A stretch of DNA of 64,000 nt from Kiloniellaceae bacterium (GTDB lineage Bacteria > Pseudomonadota > Alphaproteobacteria > Kiloniellales > J153). The position numbers and the translations under genes were made by a program. Shown here piece by piece: positions 51,642 through 59,797 of this stretch. The stretch's first letter is position 1. Every line of letters starts with the position of its first letter. The stretch is taken from contig JAJFGO010000021.1 of the NCBI GenBank assembly GCA_021776095.1, forward strand, positions 186,001 through 250,000. Direction: 5' to 3'. The notes under the pieces were generated by a model. It did no database searches, had not been told where the DNA came from, and worked only from the letters and a program-made list of their open reading frames with translations.

Positions 51642-52643
51642 CTACATAAACAGCTTTTCGGACTCCATGCCCGCATAGAGATCAGCAACGAATTCGCCGT
51701 AACCGTTGTAAAGCTGGGTCGGCACGCGCTCGTCGGTGCCGATCACCCGCTCGCTGGCCTGGCTCCAGCGCGGGTGGGATACCTCCGGGTTCACATTGGC
51801 CCAGAAGCCGTATTCGCTGGCCTGGATCTCCTCCCAAAAGGACACCGGCCGCTGGTCGGTGAATTCGAAGCGCACGATCCCTTTGATCGACTTGAAGCCG
51901 TATTTCCACGGCACCGCCAGGCGCAAGGGGGTGCCGTTCTGTTTCGGCATGGCCTTGCCGTAAAGGCCGGTGGCGATGAAGGCCAGATCGTTGGTCGCCT
52001 CGGCCAGGGTCAGGCCCTCCACGTAAGGCCAGGGATACCAGGACGCCTTTTGGCCGCTGGCCACCTGTGGATTCTCGAAGGTCGCCATCTTGAGGTACTT
52101 GGCGCCGCCCAGGGGGCGGGCGAGATCGACCAGGGCCTTGAGGGGAAAACCGCTCCATGGCACGGCCATGGACCAGGCCTCGACGCAGCGATGCCGATAT
52201 AGCCGCTCCTCCAGGGGCATCTTGGCCAGGAGGTCGTCGATGTCGATCTCCATGGGCTTTTCGACCATGCCGGCGATGCTGACGGTCCAGGGGCGAATTG
52301 GCAGGGCTTGCGCCTTTTGCCAGATGTTCTTGGAAGAGCCGAACTCGTAATAATTGTTGTAGGTGGTGGCCACGTCCTCGGCGGTCAGTTCGCGGTCCAG
52401 GCCATAGCGCAGATTGCGTTGAACCGGGTAGAGCTTGGCACTGGGATCCGGTGCCAAGTCTCCGGCGGCCAATTGGGTCGCCTGGGCCGGGGCGTCGTCG
52501 CAGCCCGCCAGGAGCGCCCCTCCGCTCAACAGAATGGGCCCGGCCACCGCCATCTTCAGCAAACGCCGCCGGTCCTCATAGACCGCCTCGGGCGTGGCCG
52601 CGGATTCACGAATTTCCCAACCCCGTTTGATCTTGAGCAACAT
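51642..52643 (-). CDS. msrP: Methionine sulfoxide reductase catalytic subunit MsrP
   Basis: A 333-residue periplasmic molybdoenzyme exported by the Tat pathway, with DRRRLLKMAVAG as a twin-arginine-type signal (about 24-35) and a long hydrophobic stretch. The molybdopterin site includes YRHRCVEAWSMAVPWSG, whose Cys binds Mo, and GTPLRLAVPWKYGFKS. MsrP repairs oxidised methionines on envelope proteins, with electrons from the membrane heme protein MsrQ. No msrQ gene follows; a decayed histidine kinase fragment lies downstream. Its promoter should be in 52644-52846. Confidence 0.9.
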   Translation of the reverse strand: MLLKIKRGWEIRESAATPEAVYEDRRRLLKMAVAGPILLSGGALLAGCDDAPAQATQLAAGDLAPDPSAKLYPVQRNLRYGLDRELTAEDVATTYNNYYEFGSSKNIWQKAQALPIRPWTVSIAGMVEKPMEIDIDDLLAKMPLEERLYRHRCVEAWSMAVPWSGFPLKALVDLARPLGGAKYLKMATFENPQVASGQKASWYPWPYVEGLTLAEATNDLAFIATGLYGKAMPKQNGTPLRLAVPWKYGFKSIKGIVRFEFTDQRPVSFWEEIQASEYGFWANVNPEVSHPRWSQASERVIGTDERVPTQLYNGYGEFVADLYAGMESEKLFM

Positions 52644-52846
52644 GCGCGCGCGTCCTTCCGTTCACCTATCCGGCAGAGATGGGTCCTAGGGCCGGCCCGG
52701 CAAATCAAGTATTCGAGAGCCTGCCGCCCGGCCGAAATCGGCCCAAGGGCCCGCGAAATGCCGACTTTCCCAGGACTTCAGGCTGGGATCATAGGTCGCA
52801 AATATCACGTCGGTATCACGAGCGGCGAGCCCCCGCGGTCGGAGCC

Positions 52847-53140
52847 TCAGTCGTCGTGACCGGCGATTTCGCCTTTGCGGTACAGGAATTCGTCGACCAT
52901 GGCCTCGAAATCCTTGTTGTTGCGGCGCATCCATTCCAGGACCATGCAGGCATGTTCCATTTCCTCGCGCATGTTGTGCAAGAGGATCTCCTTAAGCGCC
53001 TTGTCTTCGCAATCGTCGGCCCGCTGGCGATACCAATCGACCGCTTCCATCTCTTCCATCAGCGAGACGATGGCGTGATGCATGTTCAGGGTCTCTTGGC
53101 TCAGCCGCTCGCGCGGCGCGTGCAAACCTTCACTCGACAT
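52847..53140 (-). CDS. Encapsulated-ferritin-like (EncFtn) protein, no encapsulin nearby
   Basis: A 97-residue two-helix ferritin-like protein. E29, E30, E32, W36, Y37, E60 and H63 match the ferroxidase and di-iron positions of R. rubrum EncFtn (E31, E32, E34, W38, Y39, E62 and H65) at a constant offset of two, from memory. EncFtn oxidises Fe2+ and is normally loaded into encapsulin shells. Here no encapsulin gene is adjacent and the protein stops soon after the second helix, without the C-terminal targeting peptide. It probably works as a free open decamer, or with a shell encoded elsewhere. The gene is single, between msrP and a hydratase, on the same strand. Confidence 0.8.
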   Translation of the reverse strand: MSSEGLHAPRERLSQETLNMHHAIVSLMEEMEAVDWYRQRADDCEDKALKEILLHNMREEMEHACMVLEWMRRNNKDFEAMVDEFLYRKGEIAGHDD

Positions 53141-53213
53141 AGCTTCATCTCTCCCTTCGGGTAAATACGGGTCGTGCGTTCTCGTGCGGCGCCAAGCCCT
53201 ATCGTAGCCGAGG

Positions 53214-54005
53214 TTAGGGCACGATCTGGAGCCGGACCTCCCCCAGGGGGCCGAAATCCGCGCTCAGGTCGTCGCCGGCCGCGACATAGATGAAGGGGGT
53301 GACCACGCCCGTGGTCACGATATCGCCCGCCTTCAGGCCGCGCCCCTCAGCCGCACCCTGCCCGGCCAGCCAGGCCAAGGCGTCGAGCGGATGGCCCAGC
53401 GCGTTGGCCCCCGTCCCTCGGCCTTCCTCCCGCCCGTTGCGGGTGAGGACCACGGCCTGCGCCCCTAGGTCGAGGTCGCGCCAAGCGGTCCGTTCCGGCC
53501 CCAAAACCAGGCAGCCGTGCACGCCGTTGTCGGCAATCAAGTGAGGCGCCCCAACGGTCCGCCATGCCTCGCCGTAAGCGCTGGTGACAACCTCGATGGC
53601 CGGATAAACGCCGGCCACAGCCTCGGCCACATCGGCGCGCCGGTAACCGCCATCGCGCGGCGCCAGATCACGATCCAGGCGCACGGCGAACTCCGGCTCG
53701 ATCAGGCAGAAGTTGAGACCGGCCCTGGATATCCGGGCCGGGCTGGACAAGATCCCGTTGTCCGGCATGCAGCCAACGAAGGGTTCATCGAGGCCCAGAA
53801 ACGTCTGTGCGGCCTGGCTGGTGGCGCCGATCTTGAAACCGGCGATCCGGGCACCCGCACCCTCCGCCACCACGGCCGCCTGAATTCGGTAGGCGTCCGC
53901 GAGGTTCGCGGGCGCGCAGTCCTCAGGCAGTCTCGCGATCGGGCGGCACGCGCGCCGCGCCAAAAGTAGCAAATTCGCGGCGCGCTGCGCGGCCTCAGGC
54001 GTCAT
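53214..54005 (-). CDS. 2-keto-4-pentenoate hydratase-type (FAH superfamily) protein
   Basis: 263 residues, the size of MhpD/DmpE-like hydratases. Recognisable are GFKIGATS (57-64) and CLIEPEFAVRL with its metal-binding Glu-x-Glu. Further along are AIEVVTSAY and the final GLKAGDIVTTGVVTPF before AAGDDLSADFG. The family hydrates 2-oxopent-4-enoate or decarboxylates related oxo-acids in aromatic-compound breakdown, but no other meta-cleavage gene is nearby, so the substrate is open. The EF-G-like gene lies immediately upstream on the same strand (13 bases), so the two may be co-transcribed. Confidence 0.82.
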   Translation of the reverse strand: MTPEAAQRAANLLLLARRACRPIARLPEDCAPANLADAYRIQAAVVAEGAGARIAGFKIGATSQAAQTFLGLDEPFVGCMPDNGILSSPARISRAGLNFCLIEPEFAVRLDRDLAPRDGGYRRADVAEAVAGVYPAIEVVTSAYGEAWRTVGAPHLIADNGVHGCLVLGPERTAWRDLDLGAQAVVLTRNGREEGRGTGANALGHPLDALAWLAGQGAAEGRGLKAGDIVTTGVVTPFIYVAAGDDLSADFGPLGEVRLQIVP

Positions 54006-54017
54006 GGGCGATCCGCT

Positions 54018-56054
54018 CTAACGCGCATCGTCGGAGCGCCGCTCCTCGATTACCTTTTCGGCCGGGCGCCCGGTCAATTCCTGAAGATGATCGAAGCTCC
54101 ACTCGAAGCTGCCGACCCCGAAGGTCAGGGAGCGCAATTCGACGATCAAGTCCTGCAATTCGGCCTGGGGCAAATTGCACTTCAATTCGTCCCAACCGTC
54201 CCAGTCCGCTTTGGTTTCGAAGCCTAGGATCTGTCCGCGCCGGCCGCTGACCAGACCGTGGATCTTGGAAGTGAACTCGTTCGGCACCGAGATCGTTACA
54301 CTGTAGATCGGCTCCAGGAGAACCGGCTGGCAGTTGGGCATGCCCTCCGACATGGCCAAGCGCCCAGCGGTCTTGAACGCCATGTCGGAACTGTCGACCG
54401 AGTGATACTGGCCGTCGAACAGGGTGACCCCCACATCGACCACCGGAAAGCCAAGCGGGCCGCGCTGCAGATATTCTCGGGCGCCGGTTTCGACCGCCGG
54501 GATGTATTGTCGCGGAACCGAGCCGCCGACGATTTTGTCGACGAATTCAAAACCCTTGCCACGCGGCAGGGGCTGGATCTCGACATGCACGTCGCCGAAC
54601 TGCCCGTGCCCGCCGCTCTGCCGCTTGAAACGGGAATGCTGCGTGGTGCCGCGCCGGATGGTCTCCTTGTAGGCAGTCTGCGGCCGTTCGGTTTCGACCT
54701 CCACATGGTACTTGCTGTTCAGGCGATCGACCGCAAGCCGCAGGTGAATCTCGCCCTGGCCCCACAGCACCATCTGATGGGTGTCGGCGATGTGCTCCAG
54801 AACCAGGGAGCAATCCTCCTCGATCAGCTTGCCGATGCTGCCGGTCAGCTTCACTTCGTCTTGCCGGTTTTTCGGCGTGACCGCCACGCCGAAGACCGGT
54901 TTGGGCGCCGCCGGCCAGGCCATACCGGACTCCTCGACTCGTTCGCCGTCTCGCATGAGATCGCCGGCTTGCGGGTGTTCCATGCGGCCCAGGGCAACCA
55001 GTTCGCCCTCACCCGCCTCGGCAATCTTTTGGTTGTCCGGGCCCATCATGCGATAGAGGCCCGACACGCGTTCTCCGCCCAGGGTCATGCCGTCCTTGGC
55101 GACGCCATTCCAGACCCGCGCCAGGGTGACTTTTCCGGTATGGGCCTGATGATAGATCCGGATAACCGAGGCCGTGAATTCCTCGCCCAGCGGCACGCCC
55201 AGCCGTTCCGCCGTCTTGGCGGCCGCTGGGGTTTCGTGGCGCAAGGCCTTCCACAGGCGGGTAATGCCGTGGCTGGCCTCGGCCGAGCCGAACAACACCG
55301 GAACAATCAAATCTTCCTGCAGGTCCTTGGTCAGTTGCCCGTAGATTTCCTCCGTCGCGGGAATCTTGTCTTCGAGCAACTGCTCGAGCAGCGTGTCGTC
55401 GTAATCGGCCAGGGATTCGAGCATATCCTGGCGCGCTTCGTCCTCGCGGTCCTTAACTGCCTCGGGCATGGCAACGAGATCTGAGGCCGCGCCTTCCTTG
55501 TAGCGATAGGCCCGTTCGCTCACCAGATCGACGAAACCCTCGAGCTGCTCGCCGTTGCGTATGGGCACTTGGCGCAGCACCAGGGGTTTGGAGGACACCG
55601 CCTGCAGCGATTCCAGAAGGTCGCGCACGCGCACCTCGGTCTTGTCCATCTTGTTGACGAACAGGATGTGCGGAATCTTGTAGTCGTCTAAGATCTTGAA
55701 AATCGGCGCCAGGGTCAGAGCCCGGCTCGGCTCCGGCTCGGCCACAATGATCGCCACGTCGGCGGCCATGAGCGCCGCGTTACGTTCCTGACTCAATTCG
55801 ACGGAGCCCGGGCAATCGATAAAAGACCAGCTGTCGCCCAAATAGTCGCAACGCGCGACGTTGGGCTCGACTGTCATCTGACGTTCGCGCGCCTCGGGCG
55901 AGGCGTCGCCCAGGGTGTTGCCCTGGGGCACGCTGCCCTTGCGCTGGGTCGCCTCGGCCGCGAATAAAAGGGCCTCCAGGAGGGTCGTCTTGCCGCTGGT
56001 ATAAGGCCCCACGAGTACGGCGCAGCGCGCCGTCTTGGTCTCCCGTCCGGTCAT
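54018..56054 (-). CDS. EF-G-like translational GTPase (EF-G paralogue)
   Basis: 678 residues from ATG 56054 (GGGAG six bases upstream; a TTG at 56060 is less likely). GTPase motifs: G1 GPYTSGKTTLLEAL, G3 DCPGSVEL and G4 NKMDK. Domains II-V follow, with a domain IV segment SGGHGQFGDVHVE and VSGRRGQILGFETKADWDG near the end. The P-loop GPYTSGKT differs from the AHIDAGKT of EF-G, so it is the EF-G II-like paralogue family whose function is uncertain. The hydratase gene follows 13 bases downstream. Confidence 0.88.
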   Translation of the reverse strand: MTGRETKTARCAVLVGPYTSGKTTLLEALLFAAEATQRKGSVPQGNTLGDASPEARERQMTVEPNVARCDYLGDSWSFIDCPGSVELSQERNAALMAADVAIIVAEPEPSRALTLAPIFKILDDYKIPHILFVNKMDKTEVRVRDLLESLQAVSSKPLVLRQVPIRNGEQLEGFVDLVSERAYRYKEGAASDLVAMPEAVKDREDEARQDMLESLADYDDTLLEQLLEDKIPATEEIYGQLTKDLQEDLIVPVLFGSAEASHGITRLWKALRHETPAAAKTAERLGVPLGEEFTASVIRIYHQAHTGKVTLARVWNGVAKDGMTLGGERVSGLYRMMGPDNQKIAEAGEGELVALGRMEHPQAGDLMRDGERVEESGMAWPAAPKPVFGVAVTPKNRQDEVKLTGSIGKLIEEDCSLVLEHIADTHQMVLWGQGEIHLRLAVDRLNSKYHVEVETERPQTAYKETIRRGTTQHSRFKRQSGGHGQFGDVHVEIQPLPRGKGFEFVDKIVGGSVPRQYIPAVETGAREYLQRGPLGFPVVDVGVTLFDGQYHSVDSSDMAFKTAGRLAMSEGMPNCQPVLLEPIYSVTISVPNEFTSKIHGLVSGRRGQILGFETKADWDGWDELKCNLPQAELQDLIVELRSLTFGVGSFEWSFDHLQELTGRPAEKVIEERRSDDAR

Positions 56055-56211
56055 GTCCAACTCCCTGTGTTTATTTTCCTAGTCCCGGCTTGCGGCCCCT
56101 CCCACCACAAGCGGTTTCAGACATGTTTTCAAACTGAGGCGAAGGCGGCAACAGAAAACGCCCACAGATCCGATTCCGCAGCCCCCGGGGCTCACATTGC
56201 AGAAAAATTAA

Positions 56212-56220
56212 TGTTAATAT
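56212..56220 (+). promoter_or_regulatory. Possible extended -10 promoter for the RHH gene
   Basis: TGTTAATAT (56212-56220) resembles an extended -10 element (TGnTATAAT) in the 265-base gap upstream of the ribbon-helix-helix gene. No good -35 is spaced 17 bases away. The leader would be about 92 bases. Confidence 0.3.
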
Positions 56221-56319
56221 GACCGCGAAACGGGAGCCCGGGACGATAAGAACAGCCCGTGCCGTTAAGGTCAGCCCCGGCGACGGCCGGAGGTGGGCTC
56301 CGTGTAGGGAGGACACACA

Positions 56320-56640
56320 ATGTGCCAGCTTTTCGCCGGACAGGACCCGGCTACCTATGCCTATGTCGCCCGCTCGGTCCGCCTGGCGGGACATGCGACC
56401 AGCATCCGCCTGGAGGCGGCCTTCTGGGATATCCTGGACGAGATCGCCCAGCGCCAGGATCTGACCACGCCGCGCTTTCTTTCGATGCTCTACGACGAAG
56501 TTATTGAGCTGCACGGCAAAGTCTCGAATTTTTCCTCGCTACTGCGCGTCGCCTGCGTGCTTTACCTACGCCAGCCGGCGCTTATGGCCGACCTGCCCAA
56601 GGTCGCGCTCGAAGCCGCGCCCATGGCCGCTGCGGAGTAA
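56320..56640 (+). CDS. Ribbon-helix-helix domain protein
   Basis: A 106-residue protein with GGGAGGA upstream. The core SVRLAGHATSIRLEAAFWDILDEIAQRQ (about 19-46) fits an RHH-4 DNA-binding fold, with the strand ATSIRLE and two helices. Similar proteins are annotated as aryl-sulfate sulfotransferase-like RHH proteins. A hydrophobic C-terminal helix LLRVACVLYLRQPAL follows. Likely a dimeric regulator. It starts the right end of the normal-GC region before the AT-richer genes. Confidence 0.75.
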   Translation: MCQLFAGQDPATYAYVARSVRLAGHATSIRLEAAFWDILDEIAQRQDLTTPRFLSMLYDEVIELHGKVSNFSSLLRVACVLYLRQPALMADLPKVALEAAPMAAAE

Positions 56641-56749
56641 TCCGGCCGGGGTGGGAATCGGATTCGAGAACCTCTGCATCCGGCACGAAGCGGCCCAGCG
56701 GTTTCGTGAACGGCTTTGTTCGCCTTAGGCCAGGTTCGAACACTTAGCT

Positions 56750-57343
56750 TTACCGCCGGGACGCGCTCGCGGTTCTGTAAATGCTCATCACCACGCCATT
56801 CGAGGTCGGTTGCGTTTTCACCAGCGACAAATTTGTCGGTATGGAGCCCTGACTAAACAAGCGTTTTCCTGAGCCAAGCACGAGAGGAAAGGTCCACAAC
56901 CGGAACTCATCGATAAGATTGTGGGAAAGGAGGGTCTGAATCAGTTGCCAGCTGCCGTGAACTTGCAGCAAGGGGCCGTCTTGTGCCTTGAGTCTAGCGA
57001 CCTCTGCCGCGATGTCCCCGGTGATGGGCAAGGAGTTCTTCCACTCAAGTTTGCTCAAGGTGGATGTTGCAACGTACTTGGTCGCGTTGTTGAGTTTGTC
57101 GGCATGTGGGTTGTCGCTGACATTTGGCCAATGGGACGCAAAACTTTCGTAGGTTTTTCGGCCGAAAAGAAGATCAAATGGTGCAGCCATCGCCTCTTTG
57201 TCGACCTGAGCCATCACGTCGCCCCAGTATTCGACGGCCCAGCCGCCGTGCGTGAAGCCACCTGACGTGTCTTCCTCCGGCTGGGCGGGCGCTTGCATGA
57301 CCCCGTCCAGGGTCAAGAATGTCAAGACAGCGAGATCTCTCAT
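56750..57343 (-). CDS. Dihydrofolate-reductase-like (RibD C-terminal) protein
   Basis: A 197-residue NADPH-binding protein of the RibD-C/DHFR superfamily. Seen are LDGVMQAPAQPEED, LLFGRKTYESFASHWP (58-73), KYVATSTL and GSWQLIQTLLSHNLIDEFRLW, then PLVLGSGKRLF. Probably a flavin or pterin reductase, not the folate enzyme DfrA. Sampled GC is about 52-55%, lower than genes to the left, suggesting transfer or weak selection. It converges on the RHH gene. Confidence 0.8.
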   Translation of the reverse strand: MRDLAVLTFLTLDGVMQAPAQPEEDTSGGFTHGGWAVEYWGDVMAQVDKEAMAAPFDLLFGRKTYESFASHWPNVSDNPHADKLNNATKYVATSTLSKLEWKNSLPITGDIAAEVARLKAQDGPLLQVHGSWQLIQTLLSHNLIDEFRLWTFPLVLGSGKRLFSQGSIPTNLSLVKTQPTSNGVVMSIYRTASASRR

Positions 57344-57544
57344 CGGGGGCTGGCCATTTTCATGTGGGGATGCGTATCTCTTACCGTGTCATTGCGGAAT
57401 TAAGGACGCAATCCGGCCTCTAAACTAGCTGTCGCAGCACTGAATGCTGCCGCCCGTGCGACGCGACTCATTTTGGGCGGGGCGGGGTATTCCAGCCTGG
57501 CCGCGACACCCGCTTACTACTGCACAGGCGGAAAACGGCAAGAA

Positions 57545-58624
57545 TCAGTCTTCCCATTCCTCATCAAAGTCAATCGGGTCAATTGGTGGCTGACCATAGA
57601 ACGCTTGCCGGTATAGGTGGATATTTACCCTCGCAGCGACGTTCTTCTGAGGCGTATCAATGCCTAACTCTTCATTGATCGCCGTGCTTTGGATCATTTC
57701 TTCACCCCAGATTCCGAGATTGCCGTCCCATTCAACGCTGTTCACAATGGCACGCGCCGCATCCCGGAAACCCCATTCGTCCTCCTTGTTCCGCCCGATA
57801 TGCCAAGCCCGTTCGGTTGGGTAATCTACACGATCAAGTGGGCGGTTCGCGAAGCCGCCGATTTCACGCGGGCGCGTACTGCCCCAGTCTCCATAGATGA
57901 TCCGCGCACGGTTCGAGTTCCTCGCAACTTGTTCCAAGAGTTGCCGATTACTAAAGGGAACCGCCGTGGGTGCGTCCGCACTAAATGAGGTGAACATTTT
58001 CGGGATCGAAGTGCAGGAAAGGACGATTGGCACGGTAGCGTCAATCGCTTGAAGACTATTCGCAACGACACCGTCAAACCACACTGCAAGGCTCAGCGGA
58101 TCGCGTGTCCAACCGCCTTCCAAGATGATCGCGAAATCCGCCGCCCCACCAGCGGCAAATGCATCCACGATCTCTTCAATGTTCTCCGGGAAGCGGTCCC
58201 GGACTATCCGCATGCAATATACGCGCCCTTGGGCTTGGAACGCTTCGATCTGCATTCTGATTTCCGCCTCAGATTGCCCGCGCGACTGAATGCACGGCCA
58301 AACACGCTCATGTTCTCTGACGAATGCAACCCAATTCCCAAAGCAGTCTGCAGGATCCATAAGCTGCACCAATTCGCGCTGCGGCTCACTTTCAAGGTTG
58401 GTGAACTGATAATTCCGGTCAATATCCAGAAAGTAAGGGCGGTTGGGAAACGCTCTTTGAACCCTTGTGATTGTGCGTTCGAGAGAGTTCGAGTTGGCCC
58501 ACGGGGCGAGCAAGAAACAAGGTGTCATCTTGTCCTTCGTCGCACCCGGCAAGAACTCAAGCCCATTCATTTCACTGGCGCGCACCGCCAGCGTCGGAAC
58601 AAAGGACTTGTTCTCAAGGACCAC
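57545..58624 (-). CDS. Beta-family protein
   Basis: 359 residues, starting at GTG 58624. The start SFVPTLAVRASEMNGLEFLP and the following DKMTPCFLLAPW resemble the Beta_protein family (PF14350, named from phage T4), in which YVPLLKxxxxE-x-ALxxL and KxxxxPLxE open the domain. Later YFLDIDRN, FAIILEGGWT and IIYGDWGST fit the conserved parts, and an acidic tail ends the protein. Function unknown; such genes occur in mobile and defence-associated contexts. It is the third gene of a lower-GC operon, nine bases after the ImmA/IrrE gene. Confidence 0.65.
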   Translation of the reverse strand: MVLENKSFVPTLAVRASEMNGLEFLPGATKDKMTPCFLLAPWANSNSLERTITRVQRAFPNRPYFLDIDRNYQFTNLESEPQRELVQLMDPADCFGNWVAFVREHERVWPCIQSRGQSEAEIRMQIEAFQAQGRVYCMRIVRDRFPENIEEIVDAFAAGGAADFAIILEGGWTRDPLSLAVWFDGVVANSLQAIDATVPIVLSCTSIPKMFTSFSADAPTAVPFSNRQLLEQVARNSNRARIIYGDWGSTRPREIGGFANRPLDRVDYPTERAWHIGRNKEDEWGFRDAARAIVNSVEWDGNLGIWGEEMIQSTAINEELGIDTPQKNVAARVNIHLYRQAFYGQPPIDPIDFDEEWED

Positions 58625-58633
58625 GCTCTTTCT

Positions 58634-59152
58634 CTATGCCTCTGCGAATGTGGACAGACGAATCTCCATTGCAGCTTTCGACACTTCGAAGCTTGCCGCA
58701 AGGCTTTCAATTGTGGCCTCAGTCACCACCCCATCAAAATCCTTGCTCAACTTTTTCTCAATTAGCTCCATCGGCATCACCAAATCAGCGGCAAGCCGGT
58801 TGGCCTCATACTCGATTCTTTCAGGCGCACCCGAGCGATAAAGTACGTTGTCAATAATCCCGCCCGGTGAGCTGTCAATCACATGTCGGTGCAGCAGGTA
58901 ATGCGCCAGCTCATGCGCAATGGTGAAGCGCTGCCGTTCTCGCGCCTCATTCCGGTTCACACGGATGATATAATGACCATTCTCATTCGTGATTTGCCCA
59001 GAAACACCAGTGCGCATACTGGAAACTTTGATACCACCTACACCGATTTCCCGCGCCAAGCTCCCTAGCTTCACTGGATATTCAGACAGATATTTGTCCA
59101 GAGATTCTTTGTGCTCTGGATTGACTTTCCGCAGCTCCCTCGAAGGCATCAT
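58634..59152 (-). CDS. ImmA/IrrE-type metalloprotease
   Basis: 172 residues from ATG 59152 with AGGAGA upstream. The gluzincin motif is H80-E81-L-A-H84 in FTIAHELAHYLLHRH, with a downstream Glu (E116) in EYEANRLAADLVMP as third zinc ligand. There is no HTH domain. Members cleave repressors (as in ImmA of ICEBs1) or regulate stress genes (IrrE). It sits between a two-TM protein and a Beta-family protein, with short gaps of 17 and 9 bases. GC is low (about 50% in sampled lines). Confidence 0.85.
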   Translation of the reverse strand: MMPSRELRKVNPEHKESLDKYLSEYPVKLGSLAREIGVGGIKVSSMRTGVSGQITNENGHYIIRVNRNEARERQRFTIAHELAHYLLHRHVIDSSPGGIIDNVLYRSGAPERIEYEANRLAADLVMPMELIEKKLSKDFDGVVTEATIESLAASFEVSKAAMEIRLSTFAEA

Positions 59153-59169
59153 TTTCTCCTATCTCTCGC

Positions 59170-59556
59170 CTATATCTGTGGGATCAAAACCCTCTTCCAG
59201 TTCATCCATTGTAGGGGCCTTTTGCTCCTGAACGCGATTTCGTCAATGCGGGCTTTGATCACATCATCTGAAAGTGCCTCATCTGCTCGCTTTTGGGCGG
59301 CCGTCTCTGCCTTTTCACTCAATTCTCGGAAAGTGAACGCCGCCACGATACCAATGAAGATGGCAACCGCCGCCAGTACCACGGTCACCGCAGTCATCAT
59401 GACACTGACAAAGCTCAAGTATGTCGGAAGGCTCAGCGCCGGTTCTTCCTGCGTCCAGGGGATACCATCCAACTTGTCCACTACGCCGAGGGACAATAGC
59501 AAGTAGCAGACGATCACCCCCCCGATGAACGCGGCAACATATCCTGCCACCTTCAT
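59170..59556 (-). CDS. Two-TM membrane protein of the island
   Basis: 128 residues. Two hydrophobic helices: GYVAAFIGGVIVCYLLLSLG (about 5-24) and SFVSVMMTAVTVVLAAVAIF (about 48-67), extended by GIVAAFTFREL. A Lys/Glu-rich helical tail with AETAAQKRADEALSDD follows and probably lies in the cytoplasm. GAGGGTG precedes the ATG. First gene of the operon with ImmA/IrrE and Beta-family genes. Such short TM proteins are common effector or sensor partners in defence operons; this is inference from context. Confidence 0.6.
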   Translation of the reverse strand: MKVAGYVAAFIGGVIVCYLLLSLGVVDKLDGIPWTQEEPALSLPTYLSFVSVMMTAVTVVLAAVAIFIGIVAAFTFRELSEKAETAAQKRADEALSDDVIKARIDEIAFRSKRPLQWMNWKRVLIPQI

Positions 59557-59599
59557 TGCTGCACCCTCGTCAATGCCACGCTTGTCATATCAACTGATG

Positions 59600-59638
59600 T
59601 TCCTGTTATGTTCTTATCAGGAATATCTGACTTGTCAA
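59600..59638 (-). promoter_or_regulatory. Promoter/operator region of the three-gene operon
   Basis: On the minus strand a perfect TTGACA (59638-59633) lies ahead of a dyad TTCCTG (59600-59605) / CAGGAA (59618-59623) with 12 bases between arms and further TA/TA symmetry just inside. The dyad would cover the -10 region, whose best hexamers are weak. This is the layout of a promoter blocked by a dimeric repressor, the usual substrate of an ImmA-type protease. No repressor gene is next to it. Confidence 0.45.
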
Positions 59639-59797
59639 CACGAGAACTACAACAAACTTGAACGAGGGCCAATCACTGTCGGAGTTGGCCGCGGACACGA
59701 CCCTTTGCAACGCTCAGATGCTTCCGCTTTTCTTTCTTTGGCCGCAAAGCAAGCAGTGCGGCGCGATATCTTGACGCGCCCACGCCCGACGCGGGCT

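Noticed and set aside
57344-57544. Attachment site or direct repeat bounding the low-GC island
   Set aside because: No matching repeat, integrase or tRNA was found at the other side by eye.
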